Source: an uncultured Verrucomicrobiota bacterium
GTDB taxonomy: Bacteria; Verrucomicrobiota; Verrucomicrobiia; Verrucomicrobiales; Verrucomicrobiaceae
Length of the DNA stretch: 64,000 bases
Reading direction: 5' to 3'
Assembly: GCA_903838675.1 (NCBI GenBank)
Contig: CAILZI010000126.1
Span: 1 to 64,000, forward strand
The notes below the pieces were generated by a model. It had not been told where the DNA came from and made no database searches. It was given only the letters and a program-made list of their open reading frames with translations. This document shows, piece after piece, positions 38,427 through 47,900 of the stretch (its first letter is position 1; each line of letters starts with the position of its first letter). The position numbers and the translations under genes are program-made.

Positions 38427-38646
38427 CGTTTCCGAGCAGAGTGTTTTTCACGTCACTCCATGAACGGCCCCTGATAGCACCGCTGGCATAAGCCGCCTTG
38501 CGGCGGATCAACTCCTCACGCTGCTCTGCCGTGAGAGGTGGCGGCTCATCTGACTGGGCGATGCGATCCCACATGTCTTCGACCAGCTGGATTTGCTGCG
38601 CTGGCTCCAAGAGGGTGAATGCCTGAAGGATGGCTTCCGTGCTCAT
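38416..38646 (-). CDS. Addiction module antitoxin component (TIGR02574-like)
   Basis: FTLLEPAQQIQLVEDMWDRIAQSDEPPPLTAEQREELIRR; overlaps toxin gene. Confidence 0.85.
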   Translation of the reverse strand: MSTEAILQAFTLLEPAQQIQLVEDMWDRIAQSDEPPPLTAEQREELIRRKAAYASGAIRGRSWSDVKNTLLGNDGR

Positions 38647-38700
38647 GACCTCACTGTGGGTCATGCCAGACGGATTTCAACCAGCCATCCAATCCCGGCC

Positions 38701-39738
38701 TCACCAATCTACATCCTGCCCGATCTTCTCGTCGAGCCACTTGCGCAGCTTGTCGAGACCTTCGCCGGTTTCAGCGGAGACGGGATGGACTTTGATGCGT
38801 TTGAAGCGCTCTTTGAAGTGGACGAGATTCTCCGCCGCCTCGGGGAGATCGATCTTGTTGGCAATGATGCACCAAGGGCGCTTGGCCAGTTCTTCAGAAT
38901 AGAGCGAGACCTCTTTGCGCACGATTTCGAGGTCCGAGACAGGATCTCGGCCCTCGGTACCGGCGGTGTCGACGACAAAAAGCAGCACGCGACAGCGCAT
39001 GATGTGGCGCAGGAAATCATGACCGAGGCCGATATTTTCATGCGCGCCTTCGATGAGTCCCGGAATGTCCGCGAGACTGCCGCGGCGATTGGGTCCGAAC
39101 TCAATCACGCCGACCATGGGCTGCAGCGTGGTGAAGGGATAATTGGCAATCTTCGGTTTGGCGGCGCTCAGTTTGGAGAGCAGTGTCGATTTGCCAGCAT
39201 TCGGCGCGCCGACGAACCCGGCATCAGCGATGCTGCGCAATTCGAAGTGGAATTCCCCTTCTTCACCGGGGGTGCCAGGAGTGAACTCACGCGGAGCCTG
39301 ATGCGTGGAGGTTTTGAAATGCACGTTTCCCTTTCCTCCCTTGCCGCCTTTGCAAAGCACGTAGGTGGAGTTGGTCTCGGTCAAGTCGGCCACGGGCTCG
39401 TAGCGAGTGACGAGCTCATTGGTTTCGTTGTCGTATTCCTGAGTGACGCGGCTAATGAGCGTGCCTGGAGGCACCTTATACACCACATCCTTGCCACTGC
39501 GGCCGGTGCACTGCGTGGCACCTCCCTTGGCCCCATCTTCGGCGAGGAGGCGGTTGTTGAAAACGTAATTGCGCAGGCTGTCCGTGCTGGGATCGACTAG
39601 CAGGATCAGGCTGCCGCCGTTCCCGCCGTCGCCACCGTCTGGGCCGCCTTTAGGACGAAATTTTCCACGATGGAAATGGGCGCTGCCATCGCCGCCTTTA
39701 CCGGCACGCGCTTGAACTTTGATTTGGTCGACAAACAT
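38701..39738 (-). CDS. obg: GTPase ObgE/CgtA
   Basis: MFVDQIKVQARAGKGGDGSAHFHRGKFRPKGGPDGGDGG; GAPNAGKSTLLSKLSAAKPKIANYPFTTLQP. Confidence 0.96.
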   Translation of the reverse strand: MFVDQIKVQARAGKGGDGSAHFHRGKFRPKGGPDGGDGGNGGSLILLVDPSTDSLRNYVFNNRLLAEDGAKGGATQCTGRSGKDVVYKVPPGTLISRVTQEYDNETNELVTRYEPVADLTETNSTYVLCKGGKGGKGNVHFKTSTHQAPREFTPGTPGEEGEFHFELRSIADAGFVGAPNAGKSTLLSKLSAAKPKIANYPFTTLQPMVGVIEFGPNRRGSLADIPGLIEGAHENIGLGHDFLRHIMRCRVLLFVVDTAGTEGRDPVSDLEIVRKEVSLYSEELAKRPWCIIANKIDLPEAAENLVHFKERFKRIKVHPVSAETGEGLDKLRKWLDEKIGQDVDW

Positions 39739-39796
39739 GGGATCGTTCAGTTAGCCGGGGATGGGCATGGGAGCAAGGCTTAGCTTCAGTGTCCTG

Positions 39797-41620
39797 CTAC
39801 TGAGCCGCAGCCTCTTTTTCTCCGCCAGCCACCTTGGCAGCACCAGGGTAGAACAGCTGCATGGCGCGGCGGATTTGGGGGCTTTTCAGGCTGGCCGCAT
39901 AAATGGCGTCCGGCAATTTGCGGTGTTTGGCGAACAAATGGTAGGCGCTGAGGGCCTCGAATCCGGCATTCAGCGAACCTTCCATGGGCAAATAGCTGCG
40001 GCCATCCACATTGAGATTTTCAACCATGCCCCAGGGCGGGAAATAACTGGCCTTCTCCATTCTCTCCAGCAGCTCATAGGTCTCATTCGTCTGCAGATGC
40101 AGCGGGGAGGACATCAGGATGTAGTGAGGGTGGATGAGTTTTTGGTCCGGCAGATCGACGCCTCCTACGTAATAGCCGTTGCCCGCCTGATTTTCGCCTG
40201 CGGAGAGACCGTAGATGCCATTGACTGCGGCGTGGGACTGCGGCCAGCGTTTTGGAATGTAGGCGCGCTGAGCACCGAGCATGGCACGGCGCACACTGAG
40301 CCAGCGCACCCCGTCATGTGCATCGGGTGCGTCGCTGTCGAAGTCGGGATGAAACAAACTTTGCAGCTCGGTGATGAAACCGGTGCCCTGCCAGGCCTTT
40401 CCCGGAGTCCTCATGTGCGGCGGACGATGGTCGGGATTGGCGATCCCCTCCATGAGCATGACCAATGCGGTTTCACCGCCCCAGTCCTGCCAGCCATGCG
40501 GCAGGAGAGTGGTGCCGTCCTCATCAACTCCGTGCGAAAGCTGGCCAGCGGGCAGGTGCAGCTGATTGTATTCAACACTTTGTATTTGGAGGATCAAGTC
40601 TTCCGCCACGGTGGGTGCGTCCAGCATGATAGCCGCCAGCAGCATGGACTGTGCATAGATCGCCGTATCCACGGTGCTGTATTCAGTGCCAGGATGGATG
40701 CAGTATTCATTCTCATGCCCATGCCGGTGCACAAAATGCGGCAGCAGGCCGCGGCCCGTTTTGAGCTTCTTCATGGCCTCATGCGTTCGTGTGAGCACCC
40801 AGCGTGCATAATCTGGTGTTACCAAACCAAGCGCGTCCTGCGCCGCCGCTGCCGAAGCCAGCACGTACATGCCGGTGGCGGAGACAGATTCAAACGCCCC
40901 TTCTTCGATGTGGGCACGGTCACGCACAAAGCCAGTTTCAATCGAATAACTGCGCGCGATCTTCGCATATGAGGCGAGGAAGGCATAGGCATCCCAGGGC
41001 ATCTGAGGCATCTCGATGCCAAGAAACAGGCCTGAAACCTTTATTTCAGCACCAGGCTCAGCCGTCCAAATAATGGTTTTTCCATCCCGCACCGATTCAG
41101 GCGCCACCGGATGCACAAACATACGGTATTGCGGCTCATTTAGCTCGATCATCTGCGACCAGCGCTGTTCGTCGGCGGGAGATTTGATCTCCAGCTTAAT
41201 CTTGCCACGCCCCGCAGCCTGAATCATCACAGCCGTAACACGCGGCTGGTATCTGGCGGTAACTGGCGCAGGATAGGCATGAGTGAAGTCCATCACCCGA
41301 TTCGGATTGCGCGCCTGCCCGGCCAGACTGTGCCACATGCCGGCCCATGCCTCCGGCTGCTGGCTGAGGTGCACCACGACTTCATCGGTCACCCATTCGA
41401 TCTCGTGTTCAGCTGGGCCGTGAAAACCGAAGTCGGTGCCAATATGCGTGTAAGCGGTGAATGAATTCAGCCGCTTGGTACCAGCAATCACCTGCTGCCC
41501 TTCATCACGATGGATGAAATACTCCTGCACCGGCTGCCACACGATACGAGTGGCAGGCTGTGCCATCAGCTGAGTGCCAAGCATCGCAGCGACGGCTCCG
41601 ATGGTTGGAAGGAGACGCAT
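39797..41620 (-). CDS. Secreted protein, possible (alpha/alpha)6-barrel carbohydrate-active protein
   Basis: Signal peptide MRLLPTIGAVAAMLGTQLMAQ; long helical region; no specific motif recognised. Confidence 0.6.
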   Translation of the reverse strand: MRLLPTIGAVAAMLGTQLMAQPATRIVWQPVQEYFIHRDEGQQVIAGTKRLNSFTAYTHIGTDFGFHGPAEHEIEWVTDEVVVHLSQQPEAWAGMWHSLAGQARNPNRVMDFTHAYPAPVTARYQPRVTAVMIQAAGRGKIKLEIKSPADEQRWSQMIELNEPQYRMFVHPVAPESVRDGKTIIWTAEPGAEIKVSGLFLGIEMPQMPWDAYAFLASYAKIARSYSIETGFVRDRAHIEEGAFESVSATGMYVLASAAAAQDALGLVTPDYARWVLTRTHEAMKKLKTGRGLLPHFVHRHGHENEYCIHPGTEYSTVDTAIYAQSMLLAAIMLDAPTVAEDLILQIQSVEYNQLHLPAGQLSHGVDEDGTTLLPHGWQDWGGETALVMLMEGIANPDHRPPHMRTPGKAWQGTGFITELQSLFHPDFDSDAPDAHDGVRWLSVRRAMLGAQRAYIPKRWPQSHAAVNGIYGLSAGENQAGNGYYVGGVDLPDQKLIHPHYILMSSPLHLQTNETYELLERMEKASYFPPWGMVENLNVDGRSYLPMEGSLNAGFEALSAYHLFAKHRKLPDAIYAASLKSPQIRRAMQLFYPGAAKVAGGEKEAAAQ

Positions 41621-41636
41621 GAAGCGGCTAAAGTAA

Positions 41637-41658
41637 TGGCAAATCCTTGGATTTGCCA
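41637..41658. promoter_or_regulatory. Perfect 22-bp palindrome TGGCAAATCCTTGGATTTGCCA
   Basis: 10-bp arms, 2-bp centre; between gltA 3' end and the 39797..41620 start. Confidence 0.6.
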
Positions 41659-41707
41659 CCTTTGCAACATGCAATTTTAATCCAGCCAGACCCTCTGGCC
41701 GTTTCGA

Positions 41708-42829
41708 TCAGCGCTCGTCAATTGGCACCACTTTCTGGCCATACGGCTTGCCGACGTAGGCGCTGAGCGGGCGGAACAGGCGGTTTTCGCTCCACTGCTC
41801 CAGCACATGAGCAGTCCAACCGCTCATGCGGGCGATGGCGAAGATCGGGGTGAAGAGGTCGGTCGGAATGCCAAGGCTGTAGTAAACCGTGGCGCTGTAA
41901 AAGTCGACGTTTGCATTGAGGCCCTTCTGCTCGCGCATGATCTGGGCGATGCGCTCCGACATCTGGATCCACTTCGATTCGCCAAGCTGGCTGGTGAGTT
42001 GGATGGCCATCTCACGCAGATGCGGAGCGCGGGGATCCAGCACCTTGTAAACTCGATGACCAATGCCCATGATCTTTTTCTTCTGGGCCAGAGCGTCGGC
42101 GACCCAGGCATCCACCTTGTCAGGCGATCCAATCTCTTCGAGCATGTGGATCACCCCTTCATTGGCACCACCATGCAGCGGTCCTTTGAGCGCACCGATG
42201 GCGGCGCTGATGGCGGAGAACATGTCGCTCAGTGTCGAAGCCACAACGCGAGCCGTGAAAGTCGAGGCATTGAAGCCGTGCTCAGCATGAAGAATGTAGG
42301 CGATGTCGAGGGTCTTTTCGGCTTCCTTGCTCGGCACTTCACCGTTCATCAGATAGAGGAAGTGAGCGGCTTCACTGAGGTCCTTGCGCACGGGCGGCAG
42401 TTCGAGTCCCTGACGTGCACGGTGGAAGTAGGCGGCAATCACGCCGATCTGTGAGGTGAGGCGGATGGCGTTGGCCATGTTTTCGCTGACCTCGAGGTCA
42501 TAGCGGCTCAAATCGTAGCAGCCGAGCATCGAGACGGCCGTGCGCATGATGTCGATAGGCTTGGCGGTCTTAGGAGCAGACTTGAGGAAGTCGATGACGC
42601 CCTGGGGCAGTTCACGCTCGGCACGGAGCGCGGTGGTGAGCTTGTTGAGTTCAGCACGATTGGGCAGCTTGTTGTAGTAAAGCAGGTAAACGACTTCTTC
42701 GTAGCTGACCTTGACCAACTCGTTGATGTCGTAACCGCAGTAGAACAAGATGCCTTCAGCTCCATTCACCTCCCCAAGACGGGTTTCAGCAGCAACGATT
42801 CCTTCGAGACCTTTGGATACGACAGACAT
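41708..42829 (-). CDS. gltA: Citrate synthase
   Basis: GPLHGGANEGVIHMLEEIGSPDKVDAWV; MGIGHRVYKVLDPRA; ILHAEHGFNASTFTARVVAST. Confidence 0.95.
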   Translation of the reverse strand: MSVVSKGLEGIVAAETRLGEVNGAEGILFYCGYDINELVKVSYEEVVYLLYYNKLPNRAELNKLTTALRAERELPQGVIDFLKSAPKTAKPIDIMRTAVSMLGCYDLSRYDLEVSENMANAIRLTSQIGVIAAYFHRARQGLELPPVRKDLSEAAHFLYLMNGEVPSKEAEKTLDIAYILHAEHGFNASTFTARVVASTLSDMFSAISAAIGALKGPLHGGANEGVIHMLEEIGSPDKVDAWVADALAQKKKIMGIGHRVYKVLDPRAPHLREMAIQLTSQLGESKWIQMSERIAQIMREQKGLNANVDFYSATVYYSLGIPTDLFTPIFAIARMSGWTAHVLEQWSENRLFRPLSAYVGKPYGQKVVPIDER

Positions 42830-43000
42830 GGGATGGGCGTGGGGTTTAGGTTTTGATAGCAGATAGCGTGCTCAAACTATGCCTCAACCAAAGACTCGTT
42901 CACAGGGAAAGAAATCTTCCGCCGGGGGATGCCCGGCATCCCCTGCGGACAGGAGGCGATTTTAGTTTGTGAACCGAGCGTCACTGGCCTAGCTCCAGCG

Positions 43001-43483
43001 ATGGCCGCCCCCTTTCGCCTCCTTTTTGTCTGCCTGGGCAACATCTGCCGCTCACCTGCGGCAGAGGGCGTCATGCGTGCATTGATTGAAACTAAAGGAT
43101 TTGCCGACCGAGTTATCATCCGTTCAGCAGGCACGGGCGGCTGGCATGCCGGCAAATTGCCGGATCAAAGGATGCGCACTGCAGCGCAAAATCGGGGGTA
43201 TAACCTTAACAGCCGCGCCCGGCAGGTCACGGAAAACGATCTGCAAGACTATGATCTCGTCCTCGTCATGGACCGGCAAAATCTGCGTGACGTGCGGTAT
43301 TATGACCGCGCATCCCAGTTTGACTCGAAAATCCGTCTGTTCTGCGATTTCTGCACCGACCATCAGGAAAGTGAAGTGCCGGATCCTTACTACGGCGGCG
43401 AGCAGGGCTTTGAACTCGTGCTGGATCTGCTCGAAGACGGCTGCCGTGGCGTGCTGGCGCACATCAGCTCAGCCCTGGCGTAA
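43001..43483 (+). CDS. Low molecular weight protein-tyrosine-phosphatase
   Basis: FVCLGNICRSPAAEGV (CX5R) and DPYYGG. Confidence 0.94.
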   Translation: MAAPFRLLFVCLGNICRSPAAEGVMRALIETKGFADRVIIRSAGTGGWHAGKLPDQRMRTAAQNRGYNLNSRARQVTENDLQDYDLVLVMDRQNLRDVRYYDRASQFDSKIRLFCDFCTDHQESEVPDPYYGGEQGFELVLDLLEDGCRGVLAHISSALA

Positions 43484-45070
43484 GATCGCCTCAGCCACAC
43501 GCATGCCATCCGCAGCGGCAGAGATAATGCCGCCGGCGTAGCCCGCACCTTCCCCTGCAGGGTAGAGATGCTTCACACCGGTGCATTCCAGAGTCAGTAC
43601 ATCTCGCGGGATCCGTGCAGGTGAGGAACTGCGCGTTTCGACACCCGTGAGCACCGCGTCCTCCAGGGCAAAACCCGGCAGGTTTTTGTCGATGCGCGGA
43701 ATCGCCTCCTGAATCGTCTCAATCGTGTATTCGGGCAGGACCTCGCACAAATTCGACCAGACCACACCCGGCTCATAGGATGGCAGGACTTTGCCGGGAC
43801 CGGTCGAGGCGCGTCCAGCCAGGAAGTCGCCCAGCAGCTGCGCTGGAGCATGATATTTGCCCCCGCCGAGCACGAAGGCCCGGCGCTCAAGATTGCGCTG
43901 AAACTCGATGCCGCTCAGCACATCGCCCGCAGGCATGTCCTCGGGCCGAACATCCACCATGAAGCCGCTGTTGGCATTCGACTCCTCACGCGCATAGCTG
44001 CTCATGCCGTTGGTCACCACCATGCCAGGCTCCGAAGTGGCCGCCACAACGAGTCCGCCGGGACACATGCAGAAACTGTAGGCCGCACGGCCCGTGCCGC
44101 AGTGCGCCACAAACTTATACGGAGCCGACCCGAGCCGAGCATGCCCGGCCCATTTGCCATACAAACTGCGGTCGATCAGTTTCTGCGGGTGCTCAATGCG
44201 TACTCCTATGGAAAAGGGCTTGGCCTCAAAGGGCACGCCATGCCGATGCAGCATGTAAAAGGTGTCGCGTGAACTGTGGCCGATGGCAAAGATGAATCGT
44301 GAACCTTCAATCATTTCACCATCTGTCAGCGTCACCGCACGCATCACTCCGGCGTCGATTACCACATCCGTCACACGAGCGCCAAAACGCACCTCACCGC
44401 CCAGGGCGATGATTTCCTCGCGCACATGCCGCACGACCTTGATGAGCCTGTCCGTGCCGATGTGAGGCCTGCTTTTGATCAAAATGTCTTCCGGAGCACC
44501 TGCGGCCACCATTTCACGCAGGAGCCAAGGGATGCGGTGCTCACGATCACGAATCTGCGTGTAGAGCTTGCCATCCGAAAAGGTGCCGGCGCCGCCCTCA
44601 CCGAACTGCACGTTTGATTCAGGATTGAAATCCCAGCCGCGCCGCCAAAAGCCGGTCACATCGCGCGCGCGGTCCCCTGCCGCTTTGCCACGCTCCAGGA
44701 GCAGAGGCTTCAATCCTGCACGGGCCAGCAGCAGGCCGCAAAACAAGCCACAGGGCCCGGTGCCAACGATCACCGGCCGCGCTGATGCCGAACGAGCCAC
44801 GTTCGAGGCAACCTCGTGATAGATTTCCTCCGGAGCCGGGCCGATGCGAGGATTTTTACCGATGCGCTTGAGCACGCGCGCCTCGTCTTTCACTTCGACC
44901 AGGAGCGTGAAGCTGAACTCCACATGCCCGCGCCGCGCATCGATCGCGCGCTGTTTCACTTTTACGCTGATCACATCCTCATCGCGTGCGCCCAGCTGTT
45001 TCACCACGGCACGGCGCAGATCATCATCTTGATGATCGACGGGAAGGAGAACCTGGGAGAGCTGCAGCAT
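43469..45070 (-). CDS. NAD(P)/FAD-dependent oxidoreductase
   Basis: PVIVGTGPCGLFCGLLLARAGLKPLLLERGKAAGDRARDV; PAGEGAGYAGGIISAAADGM. Confidence 0.9.
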   Translation of the reverse strand: MLQLSQVLLPVDHQDDDLRRAVVKQLGARDEDVISVKVKQRAIDARRGHVEFSFTLLVEVKDEARVLKRIGKNPRIGPAPEEIYHEVASNVARSASARPVIVGTGPCGLFCGLLLARAGLKPLLLERGKAAGDRARDVTGFWRRGWDFNPESNVQFGEGGAGTFSDGKLYTQIRDREHRIPWLLREMVAAGAPEDILIKSRPHIGTDRLIKVVRHVREEIIALGGEVRFGARVTDVVIDAGVMRAVTLTDGEMIEGSRFIFAIGHSSRDTFYMLHRHGVPFEAKPFSIGVRIEHPQKLIDRSLYGKWAGHARLGSAPYKFVAHCGTGRAAYSFCMCPGGLVVAATSEPGMVVTNGMSSYAREESNANSGFMVDVRPEDMPAGDVLSGIEFQRNLERRAFVLGGGKYHAPAQLLGDFLAGRASTGPGKVLPSYEPGVVWSNLCEVLPEYTIETIQEAIPRIDKNLPGFALEDAVLTGVETRSSSPARIPRDVLTLECTGVKHLYPAGEGAGYAGGIISAAADGMRVAEAILRQG

Positions 45071-45123
45071 GGGGGCGGGATTTGGCGGCAGTGCCAATAG
45101 CCCACGTCAAAGCCATATCAACC

Positions 45124-46080
45124 CTACTTCGTATTCGCCGCCTTCTCCTGAGGAGGCGTGTACCAGCCAAAGACCTTGTCGCCGTTGAAGAGCTTGTGAT
45201 GCTCCGGCGTCATGCCGCCGTAATCGGCGATGACTCCGGCCTGCTCCACCGTACCGACGCGAAGATTGGCGTACACGTCGCCTTCATCGTAGAGTACATG
45301 CAGCGGATCACGGGTGCGCAACTGCACGCCTTTGACCGGTTTGACGACGGTGAATCTCCAGGTGGTGTCAATGTGCTGGATGGAGCCCAGCTCACGGTAG
45401 ATCAGCGCTTTGGGCACATTGTTGAGATCATACTGCGCCAAATTGTTGGAACGCCATGGATCATAAGCCGGGCTGCCCGGATTGGAATAATCACCGGTCC
45501 AGAACTGCTGGTACGGGGTTGGATCCGGCTGTGCGGCACGAAGCGCAGCGGGGGATTGCGTGACCGGGAAATTGTGGATCACCGGCAGTGGATCAATGCG
45601 GTCCACAATCTTGCCCACGAGCGAAAACACATCACTCACCCGGCCATAGGTGAAGAACTGATGGGAATCCAACAGCTCAGAGGTCGTAACACGCGTCTTT
45701 TTGACTGTCAGGCGATGCTCATTGGCGTTGGAAAACAAATTGAAGCTCAGCAGGTAGTCGATGTCCTTGTCGAGTGCCGGCACCTTGGATGGCGTATCCT
45801 TGGACAGTGCCAGGGTCTGTGTACCGGTCGTTGTTTCCTGTGTGGTGAGGTTAAACACCCGCATCTGACCGCGGCGCAGCAGGTTTGTACTGAGACTGTC
45901 CGCGAGAGCCCGACCAAGGTCGGGCCGCCGGGTGCCGTCCACCGTTACATCCTCGGCAAAGATCGCCACCTTAGTCCGTTCGGCGCTTTTCACACTCCAG
46001 TCACCTTCGGCGTGGATTTTGGTGGAAAAGACCGTGCTCAGAAGAGCTGCCGTGACGAAGGTAATTCGGTGCTTGTACAT
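45124..46080 (-). CDS. Secreted hypothetical protein
   Basis: Signal-peptide-like N-terminus MYKHRITFVTAALLSTVFSTKIHA; no recognised domain. Confidence 0.6.
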   Translation of the reverse strand: MYKHRITFVTAALLSTVFSTKIHAEGDWSVKSAERTKVAIFAEDVTVDGTRRPDLGRALADSLSTNLLRRGQMRVFNLTTQETTTGTQTLALSKDTPSKVPALDKDIDYLLSFNLFSNANEHRLTVKKTRVTTSELLDSHQFFTYGRVSDVFSLVGKIVDRIDPLPVIHNFPVTQSPAALRAAQPDPTPYQQFWTGDYSNPGSPAYDPWRSNNLAQYDLNNVPKALIYRELGSIQHIDTTWRFTVVKPVKGVQLRTRDPLHVLYDEGDVYANLRVGTVEQAGVIADYGGMTPEHHKLFNGDKVFGWYTPPQEKAANTK

Positions 46081-46145
46081 GGCCTGTTGGAGTTCAGGCG
46101 ATGTTAAAGGTTCAAAATTCGCTTGGGAAGCGAAATCTCGGCCCC

Positions 46146-47303
46146 TCAAGGGCGTGGGCCAGGGCGGTTCAAAAAGGCCTCATGCTCTGATTTTTCCAGC
46201 AGGCCATCGCCATTTTGATCGAGCAACTGGAAGAGCTGTGGCGGGCCGCTGAACTCCTCTTTGCTGACCTTGCCGTCTTTGTTCTTGTCATCGCGACCGA
46301 TGACGGCCTCCCATGGAGGGCCGCGCCGCGCGCCTGCCGGTGGCATGCCCTTGCGCGGATCACGCTCCATCATTGCAGGATCGGCGGCGCTTTCGGTGAG
46401 GAGGGCTTCGGTCTTTGCAGACTTGCTTTTGAGTCGCTCGGCAAAAAACTGGCTGACCATGTCGTCGATGTTTTTGCCAGCAAAACCCGGCCCGCCGTGT
46501 CCTGCACCATGGATCGTATGAAAATGGGCGCTGACCTCCGTCATTTTCAGCGCATCAAACAGGAGCTGGCTCTGATTGATCGGCACGTTGGGATCCTTGT
46601 CGCCATGCACAATCAGAAAGGGAGGATCATCCTTGGTGACATAGGTGATCGGATTCACGCGTGCGGCCTTGTCCTGGTTTTGCATCACGGCCCCGCCGAT
46701 CAGCTTCGCCTCGGGTGATGCATCCATAGCATGGCTCTCATAGCCCGGTGTGGTGACGAACACCTTGAAGTCTGTTGGCCCGTAGTAGTCGCAGACCGCC
46801 TGCACGCGGCTGGATTGATCCAGGTTGGCACCCACATCGAATTCCTTCACATCGCCGCTGGTGCCGATCAACGCCACGAGATGGCCGCCGGCCGAACTGC
46901 CCCACACGCCAAAGCGCTGAGAGTCGAGAGAGTACTCCGTGGCATGTGCCCGGAGCCAGCGGATCGCGGCTTTGCAATCCTCGATCTGTGCCGGGAAAAC
47001 TGCGTGGCCGCTCAAGCGGTAATTGATGCTGGCCACCGCATAGCCCTGCCCGACATAACCGGCACGCAGGGGAGGGCAGCCATCCTTGCTGCCGTTCATC
47101 CAGCCACCGCCGTGCACCCAGATAATGAGCGGCATGGGTCCTTCGGCTTTTTCAGGCAGATAGAGATCGAGCTTGTGGCGTTCATGCCCCCCTTCGACGT
47201 AAACGAGATCATGCAGTTCCTTGACAGCCGCAGAGGGGCGCGGCTGCTGGGCACGAACACTGAATGACAAGGTAAAGAGGAGGATGCAGGCGATGAGTTT
47301 CAT
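46146..47303 (-). CDS. Alpha/beta hydrolase (esterase/lipase-like) with C-terminal EF-hands
   Basis: MPLIIWVHGGGWMNGSK; FGVWGSSAGGHLVAL; HGDKDPNVP; DDKNKDGKVSKEEF, DQNGDGLLEKSEH. Confidence 0.88.
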   Translation of the reverse strand: MKLIACILLFTLSFSVRAQQPRPSAAVKELHDLVYVEGGHERHKLDLYLPEKAEGPMPLIIWVHGGGWMNGSKDGCPPLRAGYVGQGYAVASINYRLSGHAVFPAQIEDCKAAIRWLRAHATEYSLDSQRFGVWGSSAGGHLVALIGTSGDVKEFDVGANLDQSSRVQAVCDYYGPTDFKVFVTTPGYESHAMDASPEAKLIGGAVMQNQDKAARVNPITYVTKDDPPFLIVHGDKDPNVPINQSQLLFDALKMTEVSAHFHTIHGAGHGGPGFAGKNIDDMVSQFFAERLKSKSAKTEALLTESAADPAMMERDPRKGMPPAGARRGPPWEAVIGRDDKNKDGKVSKEEFSGPPQLFQLLDQNGDGLLEKSEHEAFLNRPGPRP

Positions 47304-47336
47304 GGATGAGGTCCGCGTTGAGTTGGGTTTCAAAAA

Positions 47337-47843
47337 TCAGTTCTGGCGGGTCTCGTCCTGTTGCAGCCCGGCGATGATGCGCCGCAGCATACTGGAGGCC
47401 TGCACCGCCTCGCCTGCAGCAAGCCCCTGCTCAACAGCAGCCACGACACGGCGGTGCAGTTCACGCATACGCGGCTCGATTTCGCGCCCTTTGGCCGTAA
47501 GACGCACGCGTACCGCTCGACCGTCCTGCTGGCAGGGGCGCTGACTGACCACGCCCGATTTTTCCAGGCGGCCCAGAAGAGAATTCAGCGCCGCGGCTGA
47601 CCGCTGCGTGCGAGCAGCGAGCTCCTTGATGATGCAGCCGTCCTCTTCATACAACGCAAAGAGCACCGGAGCCATGCCAGGCCGCAGCAGATGATCTAAC
47701 TTCAGTTCTGCCAGCGTGCGCTCCACCAGCGCCTGAAAGTGGATGTTGGTCTGTGTGATCAATGCCGGAAGGTCATCGAGCGGCGAGCTTCCATCCATGG
47801 CTCGTGAGGTGCTGACAAGAGGCTTGCGGGTTTTGGCTGACAT
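47337..47843 (-). CDS. MarR family transcriptional regulator
   Basis: KELAARTQRSAAALNSLLGRLEKSGVVSQRPCQQDGRAVRVRLTAKGREI. Confidence 0.88.
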   Translation of the reverse strand: MSAKTRKPLVSTSRAMDGSSPLDDLPALITQTNIHFQALVERTLAELKLDHLLRPGMAPVLFALYEEDGCIIKELAARTQRSAAALNSLLGRLEKSGVVSQRPCQQDGRAVRVRLTAKGREIEPRMRELHRRVVAAVEQGLAAGEAVQASSMLRRIIAGLQQDETRQN

Positions 47844-47900
47844 AATGATTCATGGGTGAAGCATCCAACCCAAGTGGTTTGCCAAAGTTGCAAAAAAAGC

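Noticed and set aside
38593-39600. 335-aa plus-strand ORF
   Set aside because: Antisense to obg, which is unmistakable.
39761-40972. 403-aa plus-strand ORF
   Set aside because: Antisense to 39797..41620, which has a signal peptide and coherent protein composition; the plus-strand translation looks like a shadow frame.
44986-46107. 373-aa plus-strand ORF
   Set aside because: Overlaps antisense to the FAD oxidoreductase start and the 45124..46080 gene; no recognisable motif.
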